From positions 1-51,118 of the forward strand of contig NZ_JALHBS010000106.1 in NCBI RefSeq assembly GCF_024195285.1: 51,118 bases of DNA, read 5' to 3'. The notes beneath the pieces were generated by a model. It had not been told where the DNA came from, did not search any database, and saw nothing but the letters and a program-made list of their open reading frames with translations. This DNA is from Aurantimonas marianensis (GTDB lineage: Bacteria; Pseudomonadota; Alphaproteobacteria; Rhizobiales; Rhizobiaceae). This document shows, piece after piece, positions 39,476 to 49,274 of the stretch (its first letter is position 1; each line of letters starts with the position of its first letter). The position numbers and the translations under genes are program-made.

Positions 39476-40735
39476 TTATTCGGCGATGCTCGCCTCCTGC
39501 CCCTCCAGCCAGCGCCGGTCGATCTCCGGCAGCGGCTCGCCCTCGATCGCCGCCTCGAAGCCCCTGAGGCGCTTGTGAATCGACAGGAGTTCGACGATCG
39601 TGGTCCAGGAGTTGACCAGATACTGGAACGACGAGCGCACCTGTTCGAAAGCATTGAGGATCTGCGTCATCACCCCGAGGGTGATGGCGCCGGCCACGAT
39701 CGTCGGCGCCAGCATCAGCATGGGAAAGATGTTGTCGGTCTGCAGATAGGCGATGCGGGCGACGTTGAAGTACATGTAGTGGAAGTAGAGCCGGAAATAA
39801 TTGCGCCGGACATGCGAGAACAGCTCGGCGACGATCGGCGGCTCGGCCCGCCTGCCGTCGTCCTCGCCATAGACGAGCTCCTTGCGATAGGCCGCCTCGA
39901 CCCGCTGATTGCGGAATTCCAGGCCCGGCAGTCTGATGCCGACCACGGCCAGGAACGCCGTGCCGAACAGCGACCAGACGATTGCCGCGATGACCAGGGC
40001 GTAGGGCACCTCGCCGACCAGAGGCAACGTGGTGACATTGGCCGAAAGCACCAGAAGGACGGGCAGGAAGGCGATCAGCGTCATCACCGAGTCGATGAGG
40101 GCGACGCCAAGACCCTCCATCGTGGTTGAGAACCGCATCGTATCTTCCTGGACGCGCTGCGAGGCGCCCTCGATGCGCCTGAGCTTGGGCCAGTACGACA
40201 TGTAGTAATCGTTCATCGCCGTACGCCAGCGGAAAATATAGTGGCTGACGAAGAAGCGGGTGAGTACGCCGACAGTGACGGCGACGAAGGCGATACCGGC
40301 GAAGGTCAGCATCTCGCCGTAGAATTCCTCGATCGTCACAGGCCGAGATTGCGACAGGGCGGCCTGGATGAAGTCGTAGAACGGTCCGTACCAGGCGTTG
40401 ATCGCGACGCTCACCTGGACTTGGAAATAGGTGGTGAACAGGATCAGCGCCGATCCGAGGATCGACCAGAGCGCCCAGGGATGCGGGGCATAGACCATCC
40501 AGAAGGCGGCGAAGATCGCGACGACGATGGCGAAGTAGACGTAGAACCAGAGGAAGGCCGGCGACCAGAAGATCGACACGCCGATGATCGGCGGCGAGTT
40601 CTCGGCTTCCGGCGGCAGTCCGAACCAGGCGCCGGCGTCGGCGCCGAAGACGTACCAGGCGGCGACCGCGACGGCAGTCCAAGCGATCGCCGACAGAAAG
40701 AACGGTTTTGGACGGGGAAAGAACGAGACGAACAA
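39476..40735 (-). CDS. bacA: SbmA/BacA-family peptide transporter
   Basis: The protein has 419 residues with about seven transmembrane helices. [47 protein letters not shown] and [16 protein letters not shown] match BacA/SbmA. These H+-driven importers take up antimicrobial and modified peptides; in rhizobia BacA is needed for symbiosis and for very-long-chain lipid A. Gene order gives no operon. Whether BacA-like or SbmA-like in substrate cannot be told here. Confidence 0.93.
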   Translation of the reverse strand: MFVSFFPRPKPFFLSAIAWTAVAVAAWYVFGADAGAWFGLPPEAENSPPIIGVSIFWSPAFLWFYVYFAIVVAIFAAFWMVYAPHPWALWSILGSALILFTTYFQVQVSVAINAWYGPFYDFIQAALSQSRPVTIEEFYGEMLTFAGIAFVAVTVGVLTRFFVSHYIFRWRTAMNDYYMSYWPKLRRIEGASQRVQEDTMRFSTTMEGLGVALIDSVMTLIAFLPVLLVLSANVTTLPLVGEVPYALVIAAIVWSLFGTAFLAVVGIRLPGLEFRNQRVEAAYRKELVYGEDDGRRAEPPIVAELFSHVRRNYFRLYFHYMYFNVARIAYLQTDNIFPMLMLAPTIVAGAITLGVMTQILNAFEQVRSSFQYLVNSWTTIVELLSIHKRLRGFEAAIEGEPLPEIDRRWLEGQEASIAE

Positions 40736-40868
40736 CGGCGGTACCTCGGCGATCGATTCTGGCGCCCGGCCCGCTGCTCACGCGGCCGTCGTGCCCGCCA
40801 TTTAACGGCAGAAACCGCGAAGGCGCGACTAAAACCCGGTAAGATGACGCGATCCCGGAGGCCGGGCC

Positions 40869-41828
40869 TCAAAGCTTGCGCAGCGCCACCTGCTCGGTCA
40901 GGTGGTTGGGCCCCTTGCGCAGGATCAGATCGGCGCGCGGACGCGTCGGCAGGATGTTCTCGTAGAGGTTCTTGCCGTTGATGTTGCTCCACAGGCCTTC
41001 GGCGATCTGCAGGGCTTCTTCGGGCGAGACCTGCGAATAGCGGTGGAAGAACGAGCCGGTCTCCCGGAACGCCGTCTCGCGCAGCCGCATGAATCGCTCG
41101 ATATACCAGCGCTGAATGTCGATCTCGTCGGCGTCGATGTAGATCGAATAGTCGAAGAAGTCGGAGACGAACGGCACCGCCTTGCCGTCCTTCGGCATGT
41201 CGCGCACCTGCAGGACGTTGAGACCCTCGAAGATCAGGATGTCGGGCCGGTCGATGGTGATGCGTTCGCCCGGCACGACGTCGTAGACGAAGTGCGAATA
41301 GACCGGCGCCTCGACCCGCGGCACGCCGGCCTTTATCTCGGACAGGAAGCGCAGGATCGCACCCACGTCGTAGCTTTCGGGGAAACCCTTGCGTTGCATC
41401 AGTCCCTCGGCCTCCAGGACCGCGTTGGGATAGAGGAAGCCGTCGGTGGTGATCAGATCGACCTTGGGCGAGGACGGCCAGCGAGCCAGAAGCTCCTTCA
41501 ACACGCGGGCTGTGGTCGACTTGCCGACCGCCACCGAGCCGGCGATGCCGATGATGAACGGCGTCTTGGGATGGGCGCGGTCCTCCGACAGAAATCGCTG
41601 GCGCTGGCGAAACAGGAGTTGCGACGATTCCACATGCGCGTAGAGCAGGCGCGAGACGGCAAGATAGATGCGGGCGACCTCCTCGAGATCGACCGGGTCG
41701 TTCATCGAGCGAAGCCGGCGGACTTCGTCCTCGGTCAGCGTCAGCGGCGCGTCGGCGCGAAACTTCGCCCATTCCTCGGCCGAAAAGACCCGGTACGGCG
41801 AAAATTTCGAGGGCGCGAGCTGGTCCAT
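40869..41828 (-). CDS. coaA: pantothenate kinase (type I, CoaA)
   Basis: The protein has 319 residues. The P-loop GSVAVGKST is at 97-105; [22 protein letters not shown] and the FEGLNVLQ segment are typical. It commits pantothenate to CoA synthesis and is feedback-inhibited by CoA. Its ATG overlaps the hisE stop by one base. coaA beside hisE is an ordinary Hyphomicrobiales pairing. Confidence 0.97.
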   Translation of the reverse strand: MDQLAPSKFSPYRVFSAEEWAKFRADAPLTLTEDEVRRLRSMNDPVDLEEVARIYLAVSRLLYAHVESSQLLFRQRQRFLSEDRAHPKTPFIIGIAGSVAVGKSTTARVLKELLARWPSSPKVDLITTDGFLYPNAVLEAEGLMQRKGFPESYDVGAILRFLSEIKAGVPRVEAPVYSHFVYDVVPGERITIDRPDILIFEGLNVLQVRDMPKDGKAVPFVSDFFDYSIYIDADEIDIQRWYIERFMRLRETAFRETGSFFHRYSQVSPEEALQIAEGLWSNINGKNLYENILPTRPRADLILRKGPNHLTEQVALRKL

Positions 41829-42169
41829 CAGCCGTTCGCCTGTCCAGGTTCCCGCGGCCGGCCGGCCTTTTCGGCGAGGCCAGTCTGCGCGGTGCGCCGT
41901 CCGAGTTCGGCCATCACCGCCGAGAGCGGGATATGGCGAAGATGCAGCGCCACCACGAGATGATAGATGAGATCGGCCGCTTCCGAGGTCAGCCGGTCCT
42001 CGTCCTGTGACACCGCCGCGATGACGGTTTCGGTCGCTTCCTCGCCGAGCTTCTTAGCGACATGGCCGATTCCCTTGGCGGCGAGCGAGGCCGTATAGGA
42101 GCCGCTATCCTCGGATGCGGCCCGCGCGGCGACGATCGTTTCCAGGTCGGCGAGGGTGAAGTCTGTCAT
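41828..42169 (-). CDS. hisE: phosphoribosyl-ATP pyrophosphatase
   Basis: The protein has 113 residues. It removes pyrophosphate from PR-ATP, the second step of histidine synthesis. [18 protein letters not shown] and [16 protein letters not shown] carry the acidic metal-binding residues of the MazG-like fold. It follows hisF after 87 bases. Confidence 0.96.
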   Translation of the reverse strand: MTDFTLADLETIVAARAASEDSGSYTASLAAKGIGHVAKKLGEEATETVIAAVSQDEDRLTSEAADLIYHLVVALHLRHIPLSAVMAELGRRTAQTGLAEKAGRPREPGQANG

Positions 42170-42256
42170 GATGCCCTTCCGTTACGCGCACCGTCTCTAC
42201 AGCATCCCCGCGAAAAGTGGAGTCGCTCGCAGACCGACGAAGCCTCACGCCGCCGC

Positions 42257-43042
42257 TCAGTCGACCGGGTCGAGCCGCATCGGGATGGAAGCCGCCGCCA
42301 TATGTGCTTTGGCCTCGCCTATCGTATGAGTGCCGAAGTGAAAGATCGAGGCGGCGAGGACCGCCGTCGCGTGGCCGTCGCGGATTCCCTCGACGAGGTG
42401 GTCCAGCGTGCCGACGCCGCCCGATGCGATCACCGGCACGCCAACCGCGTCCGCGACCGCGCGGGTGAGATCGAGGTCGAAGCCGGATTTGGTCCCGTCG
42501 CGGTCCATCGAGGGGAGGAGAATTTCGCCGGCCCCGAGCGAGATCACGCGCCGGGCGAAGGAAATGGCGTCGATCCCGGTCGCGGTGCGCCCGCCATGGG
42601 TGAAGATCTCCCAGCGTTGCTCCTCGCCCGCCGCGGTGACCCGCCGCGCGTCGATGGCAACGACGATGCACTGGTCGCCGAACTTGTCGGCGGCCTCGGC
42701 GACGAGTTCCGGCCGGTTTACCGCGGCGGTGTTGATCGCAACCTTGTCGGCACCGGCCAGAAGCAGGCGTCGGACGTCGGATACGGCGCGCACGCCGCCG
42801 CCCACGGTCAGCGGCATGAAACAGTGCTCGGCGGTCTGGGCGACGACGTCGAGGATCGTCTCGCGGTTGTCGGAGGAGGCGGTGATATCGAGAAAGCAGA
42901 GCTCGTCGGCGCCGGCGGCATCATAGATCTGCGCCGCGGCCACCGGATCGCCGGCATCGACCAGCCCCTCGAAGTTGACGCCCTTGACGACGCGGCCGTC
43001 CTTGACGTCGAGACAGGGAATGATGCGCGCCTTGAGGGTCAT
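42257..43042 (-). CDS. hisF: imidazole glycerol phosphate synthase cyclase subunit HisF
   Basis: The protein has 261 residues. It joins the ammonia from HisH to PRFAR to form IGP and AICAR. The first active-site Asp is in [15 protein letters not shown], and [21 protein letters not shown] and the C-terminal region complete the barrel. The ATG at 43042 has GGAG seven bases upstream and overlaps the stop of the preceding low-GC ORF as ATGA. Confidence 0.96.
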   Translation of the reverse strand: MTLKARIIPCLDVKDGRVVKGVNFEGLVDAGDPVAAAQIYDAAGADELCFLDITASSDNRETILDVVAQTAEHCFMPLTVGGGVRAVSDVRRLLLAGADKVAINTAAVNRPELVAEAADKFGDQCIVVAIDARRVTAAGEEQRWEIFTHGGRTATGIDAISFARRVISLGAGEILLPSMDRDGTKSGFDLDLTRAVADAVGVPVIASGGVGTLDHLVEGIRDGHATAVLAASIFHFGTHTIGEAKAHMAAASIPMRLDPVD

Positions 43043-43500
43043 CTGCTCACTCCAAGATCTCGTCTCACGGAGTGATGCTTCCCAAAGAGCGGATGGTATA
43101 GATGGCAAAGCAGAGCTTCTTCTGCGTAGCGCGAAACAAAGTCGATCGCAGGCAATTGTTCATTTCCGATCGTCAGTTTAGAGGGGCGCTTGAACCATAC
43201 TTCAACACATTCTCCTCGGCAGGCGGAGCGCAATTTCTCCTGATCTCTTAGTTCATTGGGTTTTAATGCGCGCGTTGATTTAGAACCAATCATTTGAATC
43301 ATTGGATTCCAGCGCCAGGACAGCGTATTTCCGGTTTCGCCCACTTTCAAAGCGTTACCACTGGTGAGCAGCGCGACATAGACAATATCCTTCGTTCGTC
43401 GTGCGGCCGCCGTCGAATCGCGCTGTGTGATATCGAGGTTTTCCGAGACTTGGAAAATTATACCGCGCTCGAAACCCAATTTGCATGGGTGCGACACCAC
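43039..43500 (-). CDS. low-GC ORF with GIY-YIG-like features
   Basis: Up to 153 residues. The central part reads [20 protein letters not shown], with LSWRW after it and [17 protein letters not shown] near the end, resembling the beta-strand, YIG, Arg and late Glu of GIY-YIG nucleases. The start is unclear: GTG at 43500 or 43497, TTG at 43479; no ATG exists in the frame before the domain. A TATAAT at about 43456 (minus strand) lies inside the predicted start region. Base composition is clearly lower in GC than hisF or the Uma2 gene on either side. The last codons overlap the hisF ribosome-binding site. It may be a truncated import. Confidence 0.5.
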   Translation of the reverse strand: MVSHPCKLGFERGIIFQVSENLDITQRDSTAAARRTKDIVYVALLTSGNALKVGETGNTLSWRWNPMIQMIGSKSTRALKPNELRDQEKLRSACRGECVEVWFKRPSKLTIGNEQLPAIDFVSRYAEEALLCHLYHPLFGKHHSVRRDLGVSR

Positions 43501-43535
43501 TATGAACTACCTCCAAGGATTTCGACGGGCGTTCT

Positions 43536-44093
43536 CTATGCGATGCCGCGGTACAGATCGGCAAGGGCCAGCGTGACGCCGAGGCCGGTGAGCGGCACGG
43601 TCTCGTCGCGTCCGACGATCATGTCCGGCTTGGCGAAGGCCCCTTCTTCGTCCCGGCTCCACAGCCAGACGCGGGGCTCGTCCTGGGCAAGGACAAGATA
43701 GTGCGAAAGCGACGGGATCGCGGTGTATTCCTCTACCTTTTCCCCGAAGTCGACCGCTAGCGAGGCAGGCGACAGGATTTCCGCCAAGAGAACCGGTTCG
43801 CGAGCGGCAAGGTCCGAACCGCTACCACCGGCGCGGTCGACGAAGACGTCCGGATAGCGAACGCCCGCGGGCGTCTTCACGGCGAAATCCGCCGAGCCGA
43901 TGTCGAAGGCGGCGAGGTCGAGTTTCGCGCCGAGTGCCAGGCCCAGCAGATAGGCCAGCTTGGCGTGGTTCCGCGATACGTTGACCATCATCTCGACGAT
44001 CCTCCCCCGCACGAATTCGCGCTTTCCCTCGCGCCCCTCGTTCCAGCGCAGGAAGTCCTCCGTCGTTCTGATGGCCGATGCCTGGATATTCAT
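43536..44093 (-). CDS. Uma2-family (DUF820) endonuclease-like protein, copy 1
   Basis: The protein has 185 residues from the ATG at 44093, chosen because copy 2 starts with the same MNIQ...AIRT...DFLRWNEG. The PD-(D/E)XK-type acids and Lys are in YPDVFVD, VLLAEILSPAS and FGEKVEEYTAIPS. The family is predicted to be nuclease-like, and its role is unknown. It is divergent from the alpha/beta hydrolase gene. Copy 2 has the same length. Confidence 0.85.
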   Translation of the reverse strand: MNIQASAIRTTEDFLRWNEGREGKREFVRGRIVEMMVNVSRNHAKLAYLLGLALGAKLDLAAFDIGSADFAVKTPAGVRYPDVFVDRAGGSGSDLAAREPVLLAEILSPASLAVDFGEKVEEYTAIPSLSHYLVLAQDEPRVWLWSRDEEGAFAKPDMIVGRDETVPLTGLGVTLALADLYRGIA

Positions 44094-44161
44094 GGCGACC
44101 ATGATAGAGCCGAACGGGTCTTCGATGAAGGCCAAATCCATCGGACGGTTCTGGAGCGGCA

Positions 44162-45025
44162 ATGGCGAGCGACGCGGCGCTAAAACGGACGATCGAGGCC
44201 GGCGATCTGACGGTCGCCTATCGCGATGCCGCAGCGGTAACCGAGACGGGCGCCCCGCCCCTGCTGCTGCTGCATGGCGCGGTCCAGACCAAGGCGGTGT
44301 GGTCGGCGCAGATACCGACGCTGTCGCGGTCTCGGCGGGTCGTCGCCACCGATTTGCGCGGCCACGGTGAAACGCGTGGCGATACCGCCGGCCTCTCGGT
44401 GGAAACCCTCGCCGAGGATGGATTCCGGTTTCTCAACGCGCTCGGCATCGATCGCGTGTCGCTCGGCGGGGTGTCGCTTGGCGGGATGGTGGCGCTGGAG
44501 ATGGCGGCGCAACAGCCTGAGCGCGTCGACGCGCTGATCCTCGCCGACACGCCACTCGCCCTCTCGCTGCACGGCCCGGTCCGATCGATCCTGGAAGCAC
44601 TGGGGCCGCAGCGCATCCTGTCGCCGCTGTTCCTGTTTTTCGGCCGGCGCCGCACCGCGCGGCTGGGTATCGCGGCGGTTCGGGCACTGTTCGGCAAAAA
44701 ATGGGTGGGAGCCGACGCCGAACGGCACTTCGTTGCCGGCTTCGCCACCATGCCGCCGGCGGCGATACTCGCGACCTACGAAGCGATCGTGGCGGCGGAC
44801 CCGGCGGCAATCCGCGCGCTCGACATCCCCTGCCTGGTCATTCTGGGCGACGACGAGGTGTCGCTGGTGGTCGATCACGCCGCCGAGATCGCCCGCCAGA
44901 TCGGCCGGGCTGAAATCGTCCGGGTTGAGGGCGGCCATGTCGCCAATCTCGACGCGCCGGAGGCTTTCAACCAGGCGGTGACGTCGTTTTTGGAGCGCAC
45001 GGAACCAGACCCAACGCAATCTTGA
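44162..45025 (+). CDS. alpha/beta-fold hydrolase
   Basis: The protein has 287 residues. LLLLHGAVQT is the oxyanion strand, LRGHGETRGD follows, GGVSLGGMVAL is the nucleophile elbow with Ser, DDEVSLVVDHA supplies the acid loop and GGHVANLDAPEAF the His. Likely an esterase or haloperoxidase-like hydrolase; substrate unknown. It sits between two Uma2 genes pointing the other way and converges on copy 2. Confidence 0.85.
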   Translation: MASDAALKRTIEAGDLTVAYRDAAAVTETGAPPLLLLHGAVQTKAVWSAQIPTLSRSRRVVATDLRGHGETRGDTAGLSVETLAEDGFRFLNALGIDRVSLGGVSLGGMVALEMAAQQPERVDALILADTPLALSLHGPVRSILEALGPQRILSPLFLFFGRRRTARLGIAAVRALFGKKWVGADAERHFVAGFATMPPAAILATYEAIVAADPAAIRALDIPCLVILGDDEVSLVVDHAAEIARQIGRAEIVRVEGGHVANLDAPEAFNQAVTSFLERTEPDPTQS

Positions 45026-45042
45026 CCTTGCCGTCGTTGGCG

Positions 45043-45600
45043 TCAGGCAATGCCGCCATAGAGTTCCGGGAGCGAAAGTTCGAGCTCGAGGCCGGGAAGG
45101 GGAATGGCCTCCTCGCTCCCGACGATCATCTCCGGTTTGCCGAAATCGCCGTCACCGCCCCGGCTCCAGAGCCAAATGCGGGCCTCGTCCTGAGCCAGAA
45201 CCAAATAGTGCGCCAGCGATGGGATTGCCGTGTACTCTTCGACCTTCTCACTGAGGTCGATCGCCAAGGAGGAAGGCGACAGAATCTCGGCAACGAGGAC
45301 CGAGCAGTCCGTCGCGAGATCCGACGGATCGCCCTCGCGCCGCGTCACCATGACGTCGGGATAGCGGACGCCGAACGGCGTGCGGACCGCGAAATCGGCG
45401 ACCGTCACGAGGAATCCGGTAGGGTCCAGCTTGCTTTTCAGGAGGAAGGCCAGCTGCAGAGTCAACTCGGCATGACGCCGAGTGCCGCCGGTCATCATCT
45501 CGACGATCCTCCCGCCCACGAACTCGCGCTTGCCCTCGCGCCCTTCGTTCCAGCGCAGGAAGTCGTCGGCGGTCCGGATGGCATTCTGCTGGATGTTCAT
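45043..45600 (-). CDS. Uma2-family (DUF820) endonuclease-like protein, copy 2
   Basis: The protein has 185 residues and is strongly similar to copy 1 over its whole length (shared NEGREGKREFV.GRIVEMM, VRYPDV, KVEEYTAIPSL.HYLVLAQDE), with the same acids and Lys (YPDVMV, VLVAEILSPSS, LSEKVEEY). The 43-45 kb pair therefore looks like a local duplication around the hydrolase. Confidence 0.87.
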   Translation of the reverse strand: MNIQQNAIRTADDFLRWNEGREGKREFVGGRIVEMMTGGTRRHAELTLQLAFLLKSKLDPTGFLVTVADFAVRTPFGVRYPDVMVTRREGDPSDLATDCSVLVAEILSPSSLAIDLSEKVEEYTAIPSLAHYLVLAQDEARIWLWSRGGDGDFGKPEMIVGSEEAIPLPGLELELSLPELYGGIA

Positions 45601-45658
45601 CGCCGAAATCTAGCGCTTGCCGAACGGATCAGCAAACCCTGCGCGTGAGGACCATCCC

Positions 45659-45674
45659 TGCTTCACGTGAAACA
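45659..45674. other. parS site between the Uma2 copy 2 gene and hisA
   Basis: TGCTTCACGTGAAACA, 15 of 16 matches. Intergenic, 13 bases from the hisA stop. Confidence 0.75.
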
Positions 45675-45686
45675 TTCCGGAGGCGG

Positions 45687-46427
45687 TCAGCCTGCTCCTT
45701 GCAGGACCTTCAACGCTTCCCGCGCATCGATCCGCCCGTCATAGAGCGCCCGGCCCGAGATCGCGCCTTCCAGCTTGGTTGCGTCCGGCATGGTCAACCG
45801 CACGACGTCGGCGAGCGAGGCGAGGCCGCCCGACGCAATGACGGGAATGGAAATGGCCTCGGCCAGATCGATGGTGGAGTCCCAGTTGATGCCGGCCAGC
45901 ACCCCGTCCCGGTCGATGTCGGTGTAGATGATCGCGGCCACGCCCGCGTCCTCGAACCGGCGGGCCAGATCGACGGCCGTCAGCTCGGACGTCTCCGCCC
46001 AACCCTCGACCGCGACCTTGCCGCCCTTGGCGTCGATGCCGACGGCGATGCGGCCGGGAAAGGCGCGCGCTGCTTGTTTCACCAGCTCCGGATCGCGCAC
46101 CGCCACCGTGCCGAGGATGACCCGCGCGAGACCCTTGTCCAGCCAGCGCTCGATGTCGGCCATCGAGCGGATGCCGCCGCCGAGCTGGATCTTCATCTCT
46201 TTCCCGACCGCCGCGACGATGGCTTCCACCGCGCCGCCATTGACGGCCTTGCCCTCGAAGGCGCCGTTGAGGTCGACCACGTGCAGATGAGAAAAGCCGG
46301 CGTCGCGAAACTCCCGCGCCTGCGCGGCCGGGTCGGCATTGTAGACCGTCGCCTCGTCCATGAGGCCGAGCTTGAGGCGCACGCAGGCGCCGTCCTTGAG
46401 ATCGATGGCGGGGAAGAGAATGGGCAA
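45687..46427 (-). CDS. hisA: phosphoribosylformimino-AICAR-phosphate isomerase
   Basis: The protein has 246 residues. It opens ProFAR to PRFAR for His[17 protein letters not shown] carries the first Asp; [22 protein letters not shown] and IYTDIDRDG are diagnostic. It follows the short membrane-peptide gene and hisH on the same strand. The Uma2/hydrolase block separates it from hisF. Confidence 0.97.
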   Translation of the reverse strand: MPILFPAIDLKDGACVRLKLGLMDEATVYNADPAAQAREFRDAGFSHLHVVDLNGAFEGKAVNGGAVEAIVAAVGKEMKIQLGGGIRSMADIERWLDKGLARVILGTVAVRDPELVKQAARAFPGRIAVGIDAKGGKVAVEGWAETSELTAVDLARRFEDAGVAAIIYTDIDRDGVLAGINWDSTIDLAEAISIPVIASGGLASLADVVRLTMPDATKLEGAISGRALYDGRIDAREALKVLQGAG

Positions 46428-46464
46428 GAGATCACACAGCCGGAATGGAGGAAAGGGAAGACGC

Positions 46465-46563
46465 TTAGAAGACGCCGAGGACCGCCAGCAGCACGAGGGT
46501 CAGAAGGAGCGAGATTGCGATCGACCCAAGGCAACCGAGCCGGTTGGAGAAAAACACGAACAA
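46465..46563 (-). CDS. 32-residue single-helix membrane peptide, TTG start
   Basis: The peptide begins [14 protein letters not shown] and continues as one hydrophobic helix ([19 protein letters not shown]) to TAA. It has GGAGG seven bases before a TTG; a GTG two codons later is possible. The pattern NRLGCLGS plus one helix recurs in small proteins of several bacteria in my memory, but I know no function. It sits between hisH and hisA, 37 bases upstream of hisA. Confidence 0.6.
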   Translation of the reverse strand: MFVFFSNRLGCLGSIAISLLLTLVLLAVLGVF

Positions 46564-46630
46564 TCAAGAACCTCCGTTATCTTTGGTCAGGGCGTGACGG
46601 AAAACTCGCCCGAAGTTTCCTCCCCGGGAT

Positions 46631-47287
46631 TCACGGCGTCCATTGGAGGAAATTGCCGATCAGAGCCAGACCGAATTTCTGGCTCTTTTCAGGGTGGAAC
46701 TGGGTGCCGGCCTTGTTGCCGCTGGCAACGATCGCGGTGACCGGGCCGCCATAATCCGTCCTCGCAACGATATCGGATTCGTTCGTCGCGACGAGTTGGT
46801 AGGAATGGACGAAATAGGCGTGCAGCCCCGCGTCTCCGGTCGCGATGCCGGCGAGAAGCGGGTGTTCATGTCTCACGTGAATCGTGTTCCAGCCCATCTG
46901 CGGGAGTTTCAGCGCTGGATCGGACGGCACTATCTTCTCGACGTCGCCGGCGATCCAGCCGAGTCCCGGCGTGATGGTCTTTTCCAGCCCGCGCTCGGCC
47001 ATCAGTTGCATGCCGACGCAGATGCCGAGAAACGGCCGCGCCCTGGTTTCCACCGCCTCGCGCAGCGCCGTGACCATGCCGGGCACGGCATCGAGCCCGG
47101 CCCGGCAGTCGGCAAAGGCGCCGACGCCCGGCAGGACGATCCGGTCCGCCCGCAGCACGGTTTCCGGATCGGCGGTGAGCAGGATTTCGGCATCGATGCC
47201 GGCCTTGCGGGCGGCGCGCTCGAAGGCCTTCGTCGCCGAGTGCAGATTGCCCGAGCCGTAGTCGATGATCGCGACACGCTGCATCAT
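46631..47287 (-). CDS. hisH: imidazole glycerol phosphate synthase glutaminase subunit HisH
   Basis: The protein has 218 residues. It hydrolyses glutamine and passes ammonia to HisF. Cys90 is the nucleophile in [10 protein letters not shown], and FHPEKSQ holds the His and Glu of the triad. [13 protein letters not shown] begins the fold. Two adjacent ATGs overlap the DUF2628 stop. A weak parS lies in the gene. Confidence 0.96.
   Translation of the reverse strand: MMQRVAIIDYGSGNLHSATKAFERAARKAGIDAEILLTADPETVLRADRIVLPGVGAFADCRAGLDAVPGMVTALREAVETRARPFLGICVGMQLMAERGLEKTITPGLGWIAGDVEKIVPSDPALKLPQMGWNTIHVRHEHPLLAGIATGDAGLHAYFVHSYQLVATNESDIVARTDYGGPVTAIVASGNKAGTQFHPEKSQKFGLALIGNFLQWTP
46869..46884. 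other. weak parS-like site inside hisH
   Basis: TGTCTCACGTGAATCG, 13 of 16 matches, read as Ile-His-Val-Arg-His on the minus strand. The least certain of the nine, with a mismatch inside the core half-site. Confidence 0.4.
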
Positions 47288-47766
47288 CGCGCCCCCGTCG
47301 TGCCGAAGAATCCGCCGGTGCGGGCCGGCGCCGGTTTGCGGCGCTCAGCCGTCCACGGAGTGGCGGCGCTGGCCGGCTGTGCCGTCACTCCGTCAAGCAG
47401 CCGGCGACCGCTGCCGTAATACTGCAGCTCCGCCTCCGAAAGATCGGCGGCCTGAAACGCGGCTGTCTCGCGCCAGCCCTTGCGCCGATACCTTGCGGCG
47501 CGAAGGCTCGGTCCCTCCAGCGCGATCAGCAGCCCGAGCAGGAATTGCAGGATGGCCGCCGTCAAGTCGAAGCCCTGCTCGCCGAGCAGCGAAATGGCGA
47601 CGAAAAGGACGAGCGCGGCGATCCCGGCCAACCAGAGGCGGTAGCGGAAAAGCCACAGGAAGGTGAACAGGAACGCCCAGATCGAGAACGCGTCGCGCAC
47701 GAACACGGTGTCCTTGGCCCGGTCGTTCTCCGGCGGCTCGAAGACGATGAAGCGGCTCAGCGCCAT
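47284..47766 (-). CDS. DUF2628 family membrane protein
   Basis: The protein has 160 residues with two or three hydrophobic segments (about 28-45, 46-62, 68-85) in the middle and a Pro/Arg/Gly-rich C-terminal tail. [19 protein letters not shown] is the family signature. Function unknown; it is commonly between hisB and hisH in Hyphomicrobiales. Its stop overlaps the hisH start. Confidence 0.85.
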   Translation of the reverse strand: MALSRFIVFEPPENDRAKDTVFVRDAFSIWAFLFTFLWLFRYRLWLAGIAALVLFVAISLLGEQGFDLTAAILQFLLGLLIALEGPSLRAARYRRKGWRETAAFQAADLSEAELQYYGSGRRLLDGVTAQPASAATPWTAERRKPAPARTGGFFGTTGAR

Positions 47767-47791
47767 GATGGGCTCTTCCGCGCTGTCCGGC

Positions 47792-48400
47792 TCACGCCAG
47801 CATGCCCGTGGTGGACGGCACGAGGTCGGCCTGGCGGGGATCGATAGCGACGGCGTCGCCGAGGACGCGCGCCACCGCCTTGAAGCAGGTCTCGGCGATG
47901 TGGTGGGCGTTGGCGCCGGCCAGATTGGTGACGTGCAGCGTAACGCCGGCGTTCTGGGCCAGCGCCTGGAAGAATTCGCGCACCAGTTCGGTGTCGAAGC
48001 CGCCGATCTTGTGCCGGGTGAAATCGGCGGAAAACACCAGGAATGGCCGGCCCGACACGTCGATCGCAGCGCGGGTCAGGCATTCGTCCATGGCCAGATC
48101 CAGCGAAGCGTAGCGCCGGATGCCGCGTCGCTCGCCGAGCGCCTTTTTGATCGCCTGGCCGAGCGCGATGCCGGTGTCCTCCACCGTGTGATGGTCGTCG
48201 ATGTGAAGGTCGCCCTTCGCCGCGACGTCCATGTCGATCAGCGAATGGCGCGAGAGTTGTTCCAGCATGTGATCGAAGAAGCCGACCCCGGTCGCGATCG
48301 TCGACCGGCCGGTGCCGTCGAGATCGACGCGCACGCGGATCTCGGTTTCCTTGGTCTTTCTCTCGACGACGGCGTCGCGCCGCCCGGCTGTCTCGCCCAT
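47792..48400 (-). CDS. hisB: imidazoleglycerol-phosphate dehydratase
   Basis: The protein has 202 residues. It dehydrates IGP to imidazole acetol phosphate. [29 protein letters not shown] and the repeated second-half [18 protein letters not shown] give the metal-binding His residues. Monofunctional, as in most alphaproteobacteria. It heads the hisB-DUF2628-hisH-hisA run. Confidence 0.97.
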   Translation of the reverse strand: MGETAGRRDAVVERKTKETEIRVRVDLDGTGRSTIATGVGFFDHMLEQLSRHSLIDMDVAAKGDLHIDDHHTVEDTGIALGQAIKKALGERRGIRRYASLDLAMDECLTRAAIDVSGRPFLVFSADFTRHKIGGFDTELVREFFQALAQNAGVTLHVTNLAGANAHHIAETCFKAVARVLGDAVAIDPRQADLVPSTTGMLA

Positions 48401-48544
48401 TTGCTGTCGCCTTCTCGCGGATGTCGTCCGGCTTCTAGCACCGGGGCTGTGGCCCTGTCATGGGGGCATGCCGGAGAGGGCCGCACATTCCCTTGCAATC
48501 GGGTAGATTGACAGCCTCGGTCCTTCATCAGCGCATTATTGAAA

Positions 48545-48562
48545 AACCCAACCTGTTGGGTT
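48545..48562. promoter_or_regulatory. perfect inverted repeat, candidate operator
   Basis: AACCCAAC, two bases, GTTGGGTT. It lies 11 bases before the DUF4160 start and after a perfect -35 hexamer TTGACA (48508-48513) with a weak CATTAT 20 bases further. Such a site suggests autoregulation of the pair that follows. Confidence 0.55.
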
Positions 48563-48572
48563 AAATGCTGTC

Positions 48573-48807
48573 ATGGTCACTGTCCTGCGTTCCCTCGGGC
48601 TACGCGTGGTTATCTACCTCAACGATCACGAACCGGCGCACGTCCATGTCTACGGCGATGGGGCAGGCCCGTATCGATCTGGCCGGCGCATGGCCGGCGG
48701 TGATCGAGCAAAGGCGCATGACCAAGGGCGAGTTGCGCAAGGCGCTGGCGTTGGTGGCGGAACATCAGGCAGCGCTGCTCCGGCGGTGGGAGGAGATTCA
48801 TGGCTGA
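48573..48807 (+). pseudogene. DUF4160 gene with a +1 frameshift
   Basis: The first part (48573 on) reads VTVLRSLGLRVVIYLNDH then PAHVHVYGDG, the DUF4160 start. From about 48660 the matching C-terminal half (ARIDLAGAWPAVIEQR then ELRKALALVAEHQAALLRRW) is in the next frame. The shift falls at GATGGGGCAGG, where one fewer G would join the frames. DUF4160 is a small protein usually paired with DUF2442, as here. It could be a real inactivating indel, a sequencing error in a G run, or a programmed shift. Confidence 0.7.
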
Positions 48808-49213
48808 GTTCGAACTGACAGATGCCGAGTACGACGCAGCGACGCGGCGCGGTAAGCAAGCCGGCACCGGGCAACCTCGACCCTCTTCGGTCCATTTTGA
48901 TTCGGAAACCGGCCGGATCGTCGTCGAATTCATCAACGGAGCCGCTTTCATGGTCCCGGCCCGGTCCCTCCAGGGGCTCGAAATGGCGTCGGACGCCGAA
49001 CTGGGTGATGTCGAAATTCTCGGAGACGACGGCCTGCACTGGGAAGCGCTCGACGCCGACTTCACCATTGCCGGTTTGATGGCCGGGGTGTTTGGGACAC
49101 GCTCCTTCGTCGATGTGGCGCGCAAAGGCGGCAAGGCCCGGAGTGCCGCCAAGATCGCCGCGTCCCGGGCGAACGGTGCCAAGGGCGGACGACCGCGCAA
49201 GGCGGCTGGATGA
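48800..49213 (+). CDS. DUF2442 domain protein
   Basis: The protein has 137 residues. The family part is the central [20 protein letters not shown] then [20 protein letters not shown]; the basic C-terminal tail ([20 protein letters not shown]) follows. It overlaps the end of the DUF4160 gene by eight bases. DUF4160/DUF2442 pairs look like toxin-antitoxin modules, but no activity is established to my knowledge. Confidence 0.85.
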   Translation: MAEFELTDAEYDAATRRGKQAGTGQPRPSSVHFDSETGRIVVEFINGAAFMVPARSLQGLEMASDAELGDVEILGDDGLHWEALDADFTIAGLMAGVFGTRSFVDVARKGGKARSAAKIAASRANGAKGGRPRKAAG

Positions 49214-49274
49214 CCCCCACTTGGCAATCCCTTTCGCCGGGTCCACATGGGACGCGGATGAAAAGGACGCGACT

